Assembly (NCBI RefSeq): GCF_918797505.1
Contig: NC_092802.1
Location: 13,969,480 to 14,033,479, forward strand
Reading direction: 5' to 3'
DNA length: 64,000 bases
Origin: Bemisia tabaci
Lineage: Eukaryota; Arthropoda; Insecta; Hemiptera; Aleyrodidae
In this document: positions 21,986 to 33,759 of the stretch, one piece after another
Layout: each line of letters starts with the position of its first letter
How positions within the stretch are numbered: the stretch's first letter is position 1
Made by a program: the position numbers and the translations under genes
The notes under the pieces: model-generated
Seen by the model: the letters and a program-made list of their open reading frames with translations, nothing else
The model's database searches: none
What the model was told of the DNA's origin: nothing

Positions 21986-23135
21986 CACTGAAAAAAGTGC
22001 CTTGTCCGAGAAACAAGGATTCTAGTCTCCCAGACAAGACCGTCTTGTTATATTTGATCCACAAGGTATTCTAGTTCATGGGACCCATACAGTCTTGTTC
22101 AGGGAACAAGACTTCCTTGCTGCATAAGTCAGAAGTCTAGTCACGGTAACAAAATTGTCTAGTTCTGGGAACAAGACTTGTCTTGTCACAGTTTTCGGAA
22201 GATATTAAAATTGCTAAAAAAAATGTCACAAATTTATATGAATTGCACGATTTATATAAAAATATATTTGTTCTCTACATCCTTCACTCCTCTTACACCA
22301 GAATTGTCCCATCCGACCTTTCAAATTTTACCGACCTGATCGGGATTTGAACGCGGGACCTTCTGATAACGGACCGAGTGTTGTACTGACCGAGCTACCC
22401 CGGCTAGTTAGTTGGGGATCCGAATTTCAAGTATAAGTACAGCCCACAGAATTACTTTTTCATTTTTTTGCTATCTCAAGTCTGTAGAATGCGTAGAGCG
22501 TCAGATTGTTTGATTTTTTTCTTTTTTACCATTTACTGTTTACGAAAAGGAATTTACATTCTGCATCAGATAAAAATGGACAATTTCGGCCGAAAAAATG
22601 TATTTCTTCAAGTAACGATGTTTCCTTTGTTCCGTGTTTATGATTCTAATTTTTATTTTTATTTTATATCATGATAATAATTAATAATATATAAATAAAT
22701 CAAACGTTAAAAAATATTTATATAATTAGATACATTTGATTTTAAAACCTTACGCATGAGCGATTTATTTTTAAAAAAGAATTATAAACTTAGGTATTGT
22801 TTTTACCTTTTCATTAAACATCCAGAAAAATTTTCGGGGAAAAATTACTAAGCGTAGTTCTTAAAATACTCTCTCGAAATATATAAAATAATACTCTCTC
22901 TTTGAATTTGACCATTACTCGCGGTCAGTAGATAATCTTGTCACAGTGACAAGACTATCGAGTCCGGTGGCTCAGAAACCTAGCATATAAAACAAGACTG
23001 GTCTTGTTGGATTAACAAACGGGTGTTGTTTCCCAAACAAACTGAGTTTTTTGGCAGACTAAAAGTCTTGTTCCTGAGACAAGGCAGGTTTAACAAGTTT
23101 ATCTTGTCTCTACGGCTCTACTATTTTTTTCAGTG
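21986..23135. mobile_element. CACTGAAAAAA element (1150 bp), nested in hAT
   Basis: CACTGAAAAAAGTGCCTTGT ... TTTTTTTCAGTG, flanked by AA/AA. Both ends carry diverged copies of CAAGAC/GTCTTG motifs. The middle is very AT-rich and holds a tRNA-like stretch. Confidence 0.8.
22331..22404 (-). other. Degenerate tRNA-like sequence
   Basis: On the minus strand it reads GCCGGGGTAGCTCGGTCAGT, with a good pol III A box (TAGCTCGGTCAG) and a B-box-like GCGTTCAAATCCC. The stems do not pair well (acceptor and anticodon arms broken), so it is a tRNA pseudogene or SINE head, not a working tRNA. Confidence 0.55.
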
Positions 23136-23440
23136 AACCACATTCATGTTTATTCTTATTCATAAATTTTTCGTTCTTTTCTTATAATGAAAGGTATCGT
23201 CCACACAGAGATATGTCTACACAATTTAATTTTCGCGCAAAGTTCCGTGAACTTTAGCTAGTGTTGACAGGTCTTTCACAAAAAATGTGCCCAACGCGAG
23301 TAAACGCGTCTTATGTACCCCTCCTCATCCGGCACCTTCACTTGATGGTTTGTATGGATGTTTCAAAACGAATGAGAAGGGGCGGCAAAATACAGGCGGC
23401 CCATGGGCGGCAAGAAGGTAAATCCGGCCCTGTTGTTCAG

Positions 23441-24663
23441 ACCACACAAGTAGGTCCTTTCACAATTTTACTTAAAAATTAGGATGAACTAAAATTATCT
23501 TAGCACTTTCGGGATGGAATGAAATTACTAGTTGTAAGTAAAAATAAATAAATAAAGATTAAAAATAGAGATGAAGATAAGGTAGAAACAAGTCAGAATG
23601 AAAAAGTAATCTAAGGAGGGCTGTGTACAAAATATGTCACACAGTGAGTAGAGGGGTGAGTGTGCAAGGAGGCTAATCGTAAGTTGCAAGAGTAGTAATA
23701 TGGGGGTGGTAAAAAGTGCTAAAAACCTAACTATTTATAACTGAAATACAGCCAGAGCGTTTTTACTGGAGCCGAATTAGCAGACCGTTTTTACTTGAGC
23801 CGACATTCAGCAGACCGTCCGCGGAAGTGACACTTTGGTTTCTTCCACACTGCTTTCATCCAAGTTTCACGCAGAACAACCAGTGCAAATATGCGTCACA
23901 CCGACTGATGAAAGCAAGGTGCAAGGAATCAATACAAGGGTGTCATTACCGCGGTGAACGAGGTCAGGAAATGTAGAGTCTCTTTAACCCTGAGTTAAGG
24001 CATTTCGATTATCAGCTGGCCATGGTGTCATAAATGTGTGCACCCAAACGAAGAGGGATAAGGATAAGGAATCCTGCAATCATCTGTCATCAAGAAACAA
24101 CAGAGAGGCGTGGTTTTTTCAGAGAGAAAACATCGCATTTGATACTGATATCGAAACTGCACTCGAATGCGATATTTTCTCTCTGAAAAAACCACGCCTC
24201 TATCACGTTGAATTTCTTTGTTAAAATTGGTAAGTGAGTGCTTCAGTCTCCTGACAACAGAATTGCGATCTCAAAATTGGAGAAAAATGACGAATAGGTG
24301 AAAAAATGGAACCAATTGATGCGATATATCGCATGCCGTTCTGACGCAAAATATGGCGTCAATCGAATCACCTTAAGTTGTTTTTTGCAATCCATTCACC
24401 GATTCCATGCTGAGTTTGGCAACCCTGCACTGCATCAACCCCGGCGTCAATGGCTCGCCCCTGTGATAACCTGCTCCTGACGGAGGCTGCGCGGCGCTGT
24501 CCCTGCGACCGGAAGGGGAGGATGCTGTGTCACCAAACCGGAAGCCCCAACATTTATATTTAGGTTTAGATCGGATTTAGATTTCAGCCGAGTGATTAAG
24601 CCATCCCGCACGCTACCACACCGTTCCGGATTGCAACGTCATAGTGTGAGTGAACCGCAAGCT
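23441..24663. other. Spacer with a short hairpin
   Basis: No gene seen. 24099-24205 is a palindrome: AGAGGCGTGGTTTTTTCAGA ... TCTGAAAAAACCACGCCTCT. 24315-24375 matches the ATGCGATATATCGCAT repeat of the 34.6-37.3 kb cluster. Confidence 0.5.
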
Positions 24664-24790
24664 CAGTGGCGCGAGTGGCTCAATGATAGATTTTTCGATA
24701 TCTCCCCGTTCGCAGCTGTGGTAAAGGAGCGATTATTAAGGTGTTCGTTTCGAGCCCCCTGTTTATAGATCCTTTTCCATAGGTTTAAAT

Positions 24791-25273
24791 GGACCGTGTT
24801 AAACAGAAAGGAACCAAGGCACATCAGCTACACTGGAAAAAAAAAACACATTGGATCTAAAGTCCAGACTCTTAAAAACATTGACAAGAAAAAGTACTCT
24901 TGATTCAATCAGAATCTAGCTTAAATCAAGAACCAAGCCTCTTAATTTAAGCGGATTTCGTTTTTATTCAAGCAAAAATCCGATTGAATCAAGAGTAATT
25001 TTTCTTGTCAATGTTTTCAAGAGTCTGGACTCTAGATCCAATGTGTTTTTTTTCCAGTGTATTGCCAAATTTATTCGGGCAATTTAATTTTTTACATGAA
25101 AACGGTCGTGTGGATTTTTGTGCAAATTTCAGTGAGTTTTCTCCATAATTCAAAGCAAATTCCTTAAATTTCCATAGGAATCCGCATAAACGTTCCCTCA
25201 TAAAAAATAAAATTTCCCTGTTTAATTTAGCAATAGCTGATATGGCTTGGTTCCTTTCTGTTTAACGCGGTCC
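24791..25273. mobile_element. GGACC-ended palindromic MITE, nested
   Basis: GGACCGTGTTAAACAGAAAG ... inverse ending CGCGGTCC, flanked by AAAT/AAAT. Removing the element nested inside it (229 bp plus a 2-bp TSD) leaves 252 bp, the same size as the CTGCCG, CGACGG and CGTCACC families. Confidence 0.9.
24831..25059. mobile_element. 229-bp palindromic CACTGGA MITE, copy 3, nested
   Basis: CACTGGAAAAAAAAAACACA ... TTTTTTTTCCAGTG, flanked by TA/TA; arms carry TTGGATCTAAAGTCCAGACT. Innermost of three nested insertions. Confidence 0.9.
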
Positions 25274-25482
25274 AAATGGAAGATTAACCAATACATCACA
25301 AAGCACGCCACGCAACACAGTGGATCGAGTTAGTTAAGACATGAAAGAGGTCGGACATGAAAGTTTTAACTAAAACTGCAAATTTTGATGTTTATTTCGT
25401 CACATTTTAAATTTCAAGGAGTGTGCCCTTTAAACAGAAGGTTGACTTCACCAAATCATACGGAGATATATGTATATCTCGA

Positions 25483-25701
25483 CACGGAAAAAAAAATTGC
25501 TGATTCAACAATTCAATTGCTATAAAAACAGTGAGTGCAATGTTTCAAGGCAGATTTTACAACAAAAAAAATGCTACTTTAACCACCCCCGTGGTTATAT
25601 TAGTTTACAATGTGGTTAAAGTAGTATTTTTTGTTGTAAAATCTGCGTTGAAACATTGCACTCACTGTTTTTAGCAATTGAATTGTTGAATCAGCAATTA
25701 T
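25483..25701. mobile_element. Palindromic CACGGAAAA MITE, right end truncated
   Basis: CACGGAAAAAAAAATTGCTG, then mirrored arms with CAATGTTTCAAGGCAG and AATGCTACTTTAACCAC. The final TTTTTCTCCGTG present at 31664-31892 is missing. Confidence 0.75.
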
Positions 25702-27798
25702 TGGCGCGTATACGTAGTATACCGCCTTTGCGATCGTTTCGAACCCTGCTCGATACAATAACCGAGTCCCTTAGTTCCTTACCGAAAAGTGACTACCGCG
25801 AACTTCTGAGATTTTCCAAAGCGTGTAAAAAGTTTATTTATCCGTCAATAATTATGATTTAAAGTTGTTTCTCATTCTGGGGCTCTCTAGTTTATGTGCA
25901 GTGAATACCAAGAGTCTACGTTACTTGGTTTTCTTAAAAAAAGCCTAAGAGTACGACGCGCTGATTCAAAATATGCATATATAAGCAGAATCAAGCGAAC
26001 TGATTCGAGGATGGCTGAGCAGGTCGGCACTCTCGGAATGAGAATTTAACTCCTCCGTTTTGTTCAAAACGTTGCTTTGACAGATCTCCACACCTCTGTT
26101 ATACTTTTCAAAAGTTGGTACCCGTGCTCTGATAGTGCTGTTCATCTGACAACAATGTCAGTGTCAGCTGATAATAATATTTTTTTCATATGAGGTTAAT
26201 AAAAAGTTTTCAGTCAGTCTTTGACATCCTGAATAATTGTCTTGGTATTTATTTACTAATTTTACGGAATTATATTTTATTTCTTATTAAAACTAAGAAA
26301 TACAGTGCAATCTGTGTAAGTGCAATCTGTGATGAGCCTCGAGACTCATTAGACCATTAGCTAAACGTGGCTCATACAGGAATCCACTTACCCCTCTCTT
26401 CCCCACGCTCCTGATCACTGCGTCGGCGTCTCGACGAACAATAGCTAATGACGGTCGCCAAGCTAGACCGGGATCCTCAGCCCCTCGCCCAATTACTTAC
26501 GCTTCATTAACCATTTCACCGTCACGCTAGGATTCGCCCAATTTTCAAAAAAAATTGTTTCGCGAGTTTTTAGCAATTTTTTCCTTACTCTCCGTTGAAA
26601 CACGAATTAAAAGAGGTCTCATTCATAAAAATCGGCCGAATAGAAGAGAAGTTACAGTATTCGAAATCCGAAGAAATCAACAAAACTTCTCCAAACAAAA
26701 AATAAAATGAAGGGGGGAAAAAAGAAATGTATAAATTACAATTTAATATGATTGACCTCAGAATGTGACAAGCAATTCAATTATAAAAAGGAGAAAAAAT
26801 TGAGTGAAATTACAAAAAATTAGCCTCTTGCAAGGGGCTTCCTTGTATGAGTTTTGACCTGAAGACAAGTAAATCCCGTTACATTATTAAAACGAAATTG
26901 ACTCCATAGTTTTAATGCCTTAGTTTCTTGAATACGATTATTTTAAAAAAAAATAATCGAAAATTTATACCAGCAATTTTACCCATGGGGTGATTTCCTG
27001 AGAGCTGATAATATCACGAATTTCTCATAGAGCCCGTCAAAAATGGCTTGCTTTTTGGGCAGCCGATTCGGCCATCAAACCGGGGTTTAAATGGAAGCTG
27101 ATAATAACACAAAGCTCTGAGAAAAATTTTGAGATGAGTATAGGAACGGTTTGTAAATTACGAGGAGAGGCGGGCATTCTGTTCAGCATATCGATACATA
27201 AGTATTTTCACACGTAGAATTTAATTTTCACGTCAGGGAGTCGACATATTTTGATTTTTGCATGAAAAGACGTTTAAAATAAAAAAATCAAGACATATTT
27301 AATACAATTGCATTTATATCGAGTAAATCTTTTTTCAATAATATAATGGGATTTATAATACCGGTGATTTGGGTATTTTAGCCCCAAAATACCTTTAAAT
27401 CGACTTTATCTTCTAGGAGTTCGACAGAATTTTTCCTTTCTTCGCTTAAATTTTTCCGTAGCACTTTTCTTCAAGAATCTGATAAGATTTTGCTTGAGGC
27501 AGATCAAAAAACTTAAATTTGTTCGAATAGCTTTCTAGATTCACAATACACGGTCTCGTCAAGGTGCGTCGTTGACCTTGCACTGTTGGATCGTGAATTC
27601 TCTTGTTGTGCTGCTTGCCTTTTTTGAAATCTCTGTAAATGAAAACTAAAGGGGTTGATATGTGCGAGTTAATGACGCGCCTTATCAACACATTGTGTTG
27701 GAGTTCACTGCTTGTTTTTTTTTTTCCGTGCGATACATGACAAAAGACAAATTATTCATTTTAAAGTTGACACCATATCTAAACTTGCACATATAAAC
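25702..27798. other. Spacer, nothing recognised
   Basis: AT-rich, no exon-like frames, no clear repeat; 3' flank of the nested minus-strand gene. Confidence 0.45.
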
Positions 27799-28596
27799 TC
27801 AACAGTTATTAATCAGCTCGTAGTGCTTCTTCGAACTCTTCTTGTCCACCACGACGTAGCAACGTCCCAGCCTCCCATCAACAGCGAAGCACCTCCCGCC
27901 TCCGACATCAGGACACCTCGTCGATCTATTCTCCGGCGGTTCCTTGTGCATCTTCTCCCTCAGATGGTCGGAGGCGTGTTTGCACATCTTCTTCCGTCTG
28001 CTGTTCGGGCGCGATTTAAGGTTCTCTTGGAACAGCGCGCACCGGTTATGCTCGTAGATCCGTCTGCCGTGGTACCAGAACGGTTGGTTGATGACCTCAT
28101 CCGGTGGGTCATCGGGATTTATCAATGGCAGCGGGAGACCCTTCAGGTACTTCTTGGACGCTGCCTCGTGCTCTTGCTGGAGCGCTACGCCTCCTAGCGC
28201 GAGGACCGTCAGGCCGACAACGAGAAGAGCAGCGCATTTGGTTTTATTCTTCGGCCTCTTAGGGGGTGCGGGCAAGGTGCGGTGGGGTCCGGCGACTGGT
28301 GGAAATATCACGGGAGGTTTCGGGCCTGATCCGATGCCGGGCACGGGTTCGAATCCTTGTTGGGGTCCTCCTTTGGGTGATGCGGGTCCCACTGGGAAGG
28401 GTTGGAGCGGGGGTGCCTCCCTGCCTGCTGCTGGTGCTGGAGCGGCGTGGCCCTCTGATGGGGAGCCTGATGAGTGTCCTCCTGAATTACCGGAAGAATG
28501 GCCGCCTGACGACCCGCCATGCCCTCCGCTACTGGCCACCGCATGGTCGTCGCGGGCGTCGATGTTTGGCTCTTTCCCAGTCCCCTGGGTATCGTT
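27799..28596 (-). CDS. Secretory-pathway protein, exon 2: low-complexity region, hydrophobic segment, 6-Cys tail
   Basis: Open frame of 265 codons plus stop with no in-frame Met near its start and an in-frame TGA just upstream (28603-28605), so it must be spliced. The acceptor CTGATTCCAG|AACGAT at 28596 gives phase 0, matching exon 1 at 30834-30914. Joined, the protein has 292 residues: signal peptide 1-26; Gly/Ser/His repeats (GGHSSG) about 46-75; Pro-rich about 75-140; basic KRPKNKTK then a hydrophobic segment about 148-166; a basic tail of about 125 residues with six Cys. I recognise no family. The gene lies inside intron 1 of scratch on the same strand. The hydrophobic segment with basic residues on its N side is unusual after a cleavable signal peptide. 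Confidence 0.65.
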   Translation of the reverse strand, partial: NDTQGTGKEPNIDARDDHAVASSGGHGGSSGGHSSGNSGGHSSGSPSEGHAAPAPAAGREAPPLQPFPVGPASPKGGPQQGFEPVPGIGSGPKPPVIFPPVAGPHRTLPAPPKRPKNKTKCAALLVVGLTVLALGGVALQQEHEAASKKYLKGLPLPLINPDDPPDEVINQPFWYHGRRIYEHNRCALFQENLKSRPNSRRKKMCKHASDHLREKMHKEPPENRSTRCPDVGGGRCFAVDGRLGRCYVVVDKKSSKKHYELINNC

Positions 28597-28689
28597 CTGG
28601 AATCAGACAGTTCTGGCCAGTATTAGAGTGCCTTTATAGGGAGAGTATGGACAACTCGAAGATTTGAAGGTTAGGTTTGATCGGGTCAT

Positions 28690-29650
28690 GTAGCTCTTGG
28701 GCAGAGACAAAAGACCCTCTACTGGTATCTTAGCAATGGTGGAAGCTTTTACTTTCGGGACTTCAGTTTTCTACTGTTGACTTACCTACATGGTTGATGT
28801 TTAACAACGTGTTGGTAGTTTCGTTTCGCAAACAAGCCGAAAATGGCCGAAGTTTAGGAAACTTGTTTGGCTCATGACATCACCCGAAGCTCATCATCCA
28901 CCATGTAGGTCTAGGTCAACAGCCAAAATTAGGGTGATGACTGTTGCTCCCTTATAATTGTCCATGAAGAATTGTTAAGTCCCCGAAAGTAAAAGTTTCC
29001 ACCTGTCGCCAAGAGGCCAGTGGAGGGTCTCTTGTCTCCTTCACTGGCCTGCTAGCAAAGGAGGAAGCTTTTACGTTCGGGGTTTCAACAATTCCTTATG
29101 GACAATTATTAGGGAGCAACAGTCATCACCCTAATTTCGGCTTTTGACCTACCTACATGGTCGATGATGAGCTTCGGGTGACGTCATGAGCCAAACAAGT
29201 TTCCCAAACGTCGGCCGTTTTCGCCGACAAAACGAAACTGCCAACACGTTGTTGAACATCAACCATGTAGGTAAGTCAACAATGGAATGCTGAAGTCCCG
29301 AAAGTAAAAGCTTCCACAATAGCCAAGATACTTGTGGAGGGTCTTTTGTCTCGGTGTAGCTCTTGGGCAGAGACAAAAGGCCCTCTACCGGTATCTTGGC
29401 AATGGTGGAAGCTTTTAATTTCGGGACTTTAGAATTCTACCGTTGACTTACCTACATGGTTAATCATCCACCTACTGGCTACATCATCCACCATGTAGGT
29501 AGGTCAACAGCCGAAATTAGGGTGATGAGTGTTGCTCCCTTATAATTGTCCACTAGGAATTGTTGAATTCCCGAAAGTAAAAGCTTCCACCTGTCGCCAG
29601 GAGGCCAGTGGAGGGTTTCTTACTTGTCTCTGTGTAGCTCTTGGGGCCCA
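28690..29650. repeat. Cluster of foldback repeats (GAGGGTCTCTTGTC family)
   Basis: Four or more alternating copies of the 11890 unit: AGACAAAAGACCCTCTACTG, GGTGATGACTGTTGCTCCCT and CCACCATGTAGGTAGGTCAA in both orientations. It lies in the intron of the nested gene. Confidence 0.75.
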
Positions 29651-30827
29651 CAAGGGCTGCCAAACCATAAGCTCGAATTATCCAGTAGTACTAATTTTCA
29701 TAATTCTTACTACCCGCCGTTTCATAACTGATCAAAAATTATAAAAGCACGTATAAAACTTTGATTTTGCATACGTTTTCTCAGTTCCAAAGTCTTAACC
29801 CTTAAAGACGCTGGTTTATAATGAGCTGTCGGCCGTACTGCAGATTACTATTTAAAATGCATAGGTTGGCAAAGGGCACTTTTCTAGTGATTTTCGTTTT
29901 ACACGTTTTCGCCCTTTTAAGCCCTATGAGCTACATAAATTGAGCTGTCCATACTCTCCTTATAAAGGTACTCGAGCCAGTATCCGTCAAATAGGGCCCA
30001 TGCCTTACACGCGCATTTTGTGACAGAATTTAAGCATTCGGATATCGGACACTCCCATCCAAAGTATCTTAGCACCATAAAGCCAGTGGCGAACCTTGAA
30101 ACTTGAAAGAAACGTAGAAACGTAGAACCGTCGCTACCTCAGAGTTTTTTCGGTAAACATTCAATTTTTTCTCGCACATGTTTGCATTTTTAGGGACTTA
30201 TTCCTGTCATTCTTTAAAAATTGCTCCTTTGAGAATTTATTTCGTCACAATTTACTCACAATTCGTCAGAATCTTCATCACTCCAACGTTTTGTCAGAGG
30301 ATTCTTCAAAGGAGTTATAATGTAGACAGAAAATTAGACTTTAAGGTAAAATGATTCTTATATAAATGTCAGAATATAGCCTGCAAGAGGGGCCTATACC
30401 CCGATTTCTAGCGCTCAGTTGAGAAGGAGCAGTTTTTTTTTTTTTTTTTTTTTGTTTTTTTTGTTTTTTTTTTTTAATTTATTTATGCATCAAGAATTCT
30501 GGTATGTATGTACGGTACTGACAATGCGTTCAAATAGCACACCAGCTCAACAACAAGATGGCAGAGAAGGGCCTTACATACGTAGAGCGGATTAATCAGT
30601 GCCACCTTTATTTAATGCCTTCAATGTCAAAGCATGGATACGATAATTGTTTTTCTATAATTTTTTTTTTAGCAATAGTGCAGTTTTCAGCATTTTTTGG
30701 TGAGCGAGCTCTTTCATCTCAACGGGGTGCTCATGGCTCATCTTCCTCGGGGAACTTATAAACGCGCTTATAAACGTATCTGAGCTTTCCCGCTTGTTTG
30801 GCCGTATAAGGTAACTGATGCAAGCCA
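29651..30827. other. Spacer with T-rich tract
   Basis: Intron of the nested gene; T-rich run about 30431-30475. No other gene seen. Confidence 0.45.
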
Positions 30828-30833
30828 ACCTAC

Positions 30834-30914
30834 CTGAGCTTTTACTTTCGAAGGAACGCGAACCAAGTAGATTAATACGAACAAAATTGTAAATGTAGGC
30901 CGCCTGGAGAGCAT
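30834..30914 (-). CDS. Secretory-pathway protein, exon 1 (signal peptide)
   Basis: ATG at 30914 opens MLSRRPTFTILFVLIYLV, a classical signal peptide with likely cleavage after VKA, then a Gln codon immediately followed by the donor CAG|GTAGGT. The exon is 27 whole codons (phase 0), matching the phase-0 acceptor at 28596. One signal exon followed by one long exon is the same layout as the gene at 42909-44559. A TATA-like AATAAATAAG lies about 45-55 bp upstream of the ATG. The link to exon 2 is inferred from phase, strand and the need for a start codon. Confidence 0.6.
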
Positions 30915-31372
30915 GATGGACCGAAAAAACCTTACTCCGTTCCCAAAGTGCAACTCTTCTTATTTATTGCCAACGCGACATCTTCGATTATTATGCTATA
31001 ATGAGAGCAATTATTCATGCGTGAGCAAAATGAAGTTGAAACGTTGCAAAATGTCGCATTTTTATTGAGGAAAACTCGTGAGTGATGGAATGGTCCAAAA
31101 ACTCGCTTCAAGCCCGTTAATAATCCAAAATGGCCACATCTAGCAAAAGCATGGGAATTTTAACTGTAGTTGTCAGTTACGAGTATAATTTTCTCCCCCA
31201 CCTCATCCAAAGAAAGTAATTCTAAATCGCAGAATCCCCTCTTCGAATATTTTCTGCACGGTCACTGCACGCGTGAACTGCGATGTAAATGGAAGAAGGA
31301 AGCTTACGATCAAAAACGTAAAAAAACTATCTCAAACATCAAAGGAATCAGTAAATGTAACCGATTAATAAG

Positions 31373-31406
<34 letters not shown>

Positions 31407-31663
31407 AAACCTTAATGCAACTTAGCCAATTTTTCCAGGCTATCAGAAAATTAGGATTTTCAGTTTTGGTGTTAGAAGACATGAACTGTAGTATAATCTG
31501 ATGATTTTAAGTCTCGAACATGACGGATTAATCATCGAAATGGCCATTCCTAAACCCACGTTTTAAAACAGCGAAATTCAAATTGTCATTCTTCCGATTA
31601 AATTGGAAATTTTCAAGCGTTTTACGAACACCTCCAGGCAAGCGCGAGGGTACTAGTAAATCA

Positions 31664-31892
31664 CACGGCAAAAAAAAATTGCTGCTTCAACAATTCAATT
31701 GCTAAAAACAGTGAGTGCAATGTTTCAACCCAGATTTTACAACAAAAAAATGCTACTTTAACCACATTGTAAACTAATTTAACCACGGTGGTGGTTAAAG
31801 TAGCATTTTTTTGTTGTAAAATCTGCGATGAAACATTGCACTCACTGTTTTTAGCAATTGAATTGTTGAATCAGGATTTTTTTTTCTCCGTG
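31664..31892. mobile_element. 229-bp palindromic CACGG MITE
   Basis: CACGGCAAAAAAAAATTGCT ... TTTTTTTTTCTCCGTG with mirrored arms (AACAGTGAGTGCAATGTTTC). Same length as the CACTGG family. A ~25-nt poly-A lies at about 31377-31404. Confidence 0.8.
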
Positions 31893-32404
31893 TAACTTTG
31901 AGTTTTTTGGTTCTACAATCTCTTCCACGAAGTAAGCCGATTGTTTGATTTTTTTGTATTTATTTATTTTTTTTTTATTGGAAATCTATAAACTACAAAA
32001 AAAGAATGAAAATGCTGGTAAATCTACCAACGCTACGGATAAAACGAGCTAAAAAGCCCGAGACGCATTTCGGAATAACACCTGTGCTAACAGGCATTCT
32101 AGTTCATTGATGGCCGTAAGCATCCGCTTGCTTAATCTATCAACAGTTAAACGGATTAATTTTGGAGATAGGTAATAGACTAAGTAGCGACAATCCACAA
32201 AATACCCTAAATTTAGTCTATCATTGACCCCCTTAGTCTATGAGACCCTCCCATTTCAACCAATGGGATCGCTCCATACTCCCTATGTCTTCTTCGTCTA
32301 TTGCTTTTTCGATCAATTTTAACAATGAGGTCGAAACAGGTAGTTGTAGACGAAGGGAGAATCGTTGGACTAACTATAGGGCCTCTCACAGATTGGCGTT
32401 AGGC
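31893..32404. other. Spacer, nothing recognised
   Basis: Intronic to scratch; AT-rich, no exon-like frame. Confidence 0.4.
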
Positions 32405-33600
32405 AGGAGATGTTGCATTTGTGAGGAATTTGCGATTTGACTGTTGATCTTATATAAAAGTTCGCGAGAAACACGATGGTGCCACTGGTTTTCTCTGAAA
32501 TCAACTCCCAAGCTCAAAAAAAGCTCTGAAGTTGAAACCAAAATGGAGGGAATTTCCCACGCTATCCTGAGAGTCCACCTCTACATCAAGACAAACTCTC
32601 CTTGCAAAGATAGGGAGCAAATACATTAGCAGGGTTGCCGTGTTTTCAGTTTTGGAGTCCCCAAATAAAGTGGCAGCCCTGTCAATGTAGTTGCTCCCTA
32701 TCTTTTCATGGAGAGTTTGTCTTGATGTAGAGGTGGACTCTCAGGGTAGGGCGGGATATCCCCTCCATTTTGGCCTCAACTTAAGAGCTTCTTTTGAGCT
32801 TGGGAGATGATTTCAGAGAAAACCAGTGGGACCATCGTATTTCTCGCGAACTTTTTTACAAAAGAATCAATATTTGAATCGCAGATTATCCACATATGCA
32901 ACATCTCAATGGAGATGTTGCATGTGTGAGGGATTTGCGATTTGACTGTTGTTTCTTATGTAAAAGTTCGCGAGAAACACGATGGTCCCACTGGTTTTCT
33001 CTGAAATCATCTCCCAAGCTCAAAAGAAGCTCTTAAGTTGAGGCCAAAATGGAGGGGATATCCCGCCCTACCCTGAGAGTCCACCTCTACATCAAAACAA
33101 ACTCTCTATGCAAAGATAGGGAGCAAATACATCGACAGGGCTGCCACTTCATTTAGGGACTTCAAAACTGAAAACACGGCAACCCTGCTAATGTATTTGC
33201 TCCCTATCTTTGCAAGGAGAGTTTGTCTTGATGTAGAGGTGGACTCTCAGGATAGCGTGGAAAATCCCCTCCATTTTGGTTTCAACTTCAGGGCTTTTTT
33301 TGAGCTTGGGAGTTGATTTCAGAGAAAACCAGTGGCACCATCGTATTCCTCGCGAACTTTTACATTAGAATCAACAGTCAAATCGCAAATTCCTCACACA
33401 TGCAAAACCTCCATCAATGGGACCTTCTGATGATGTCACCACTTGGGATATCCCCGCCATTGCGCCCTCAACTTTAAGAGCTTTTTTTGAGCTTGGGAGT
33501 TGATTTCAAGGAAAACCAGTGGGACCATCGTATTTCTCGCGAACTTTTACATTAGAATAAGCCGTCAAATCGCAAATCCCTCACACATGCAACATCTCCG
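32405..33600. repeat. Alternating inverted-repeat array
   Basis: At least five ~230-bp units in alternating orientation. Shared blocks: AAGTTCGCGAGAAACACGAT, GGTTTTCTCTGAAATCA, CAAGCTCAAAAGAAGCTCTT, GAGAGTCCACCTCTACATCA. Junctions are palindromic (CTCAATGGAGATGTTGCATG). A further unit is at 20104. It starts about 160 bp downstream of scratch exon 1, so the nascent transcript could fold into long hairpins. Confidence 0.8.
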
Positions 33601-33759
33601 TTGCCTACCTTTTGTGTCCGTGGCAACCACCAGCTTCCACCGATAAGATCTCTTCAGTTTCCCCTCGTCATCTTGGCCTATCGCTTTGCCTATCAACTTC
33701 TGGTTCAATTTCTGGTCTGGTTTCTGGTTTCTGGTATCGATTTATGGTTTCGGACTCAC

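Larger units (their letters stand above)
21124..23432. mobile_element. hAT element (CAGGGCCGGATT ends), full-length non-autonomous copy
   Basis: Ends CAGGGCCGGATTTAAG ... TAAATCCGGCCCTG with a perfect 8-bp duplication TTGTTCAG (21116-21123, 23433-23440). Inside are a 253-bp MITE (21192), the ~75-bp minisatellite (21720-21960) and a CACTGAAAA element (21986-23135). After subtracting the two insertions about 0.9 kb of hAT sequence remains, similar to the 895-bp copy at 58331. No transposase. Confidence 0.93.
24664..25325. mobile_element. hAT-like MITE, copy 5, interrupted
   Basis: CAGTGGCGCGAGTGGC ... CACGCCACGCAACACAGTG with internal AAAGGAGCGATTATTAAGGT and CCTTTTCCATAGGTTTAAAT. Split at the AAAT by the element at 24791. 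The flanks give no clean 8-bp TSD. Confidence 0.75.

Noticed and set aside
28088..28667. Long plus-strand frames opposite the 27.8-28.6 kb gene
   Set aside because: Shadows of the GC-rich Gly/Pro-coding exon; no splice signals or start context of their own.
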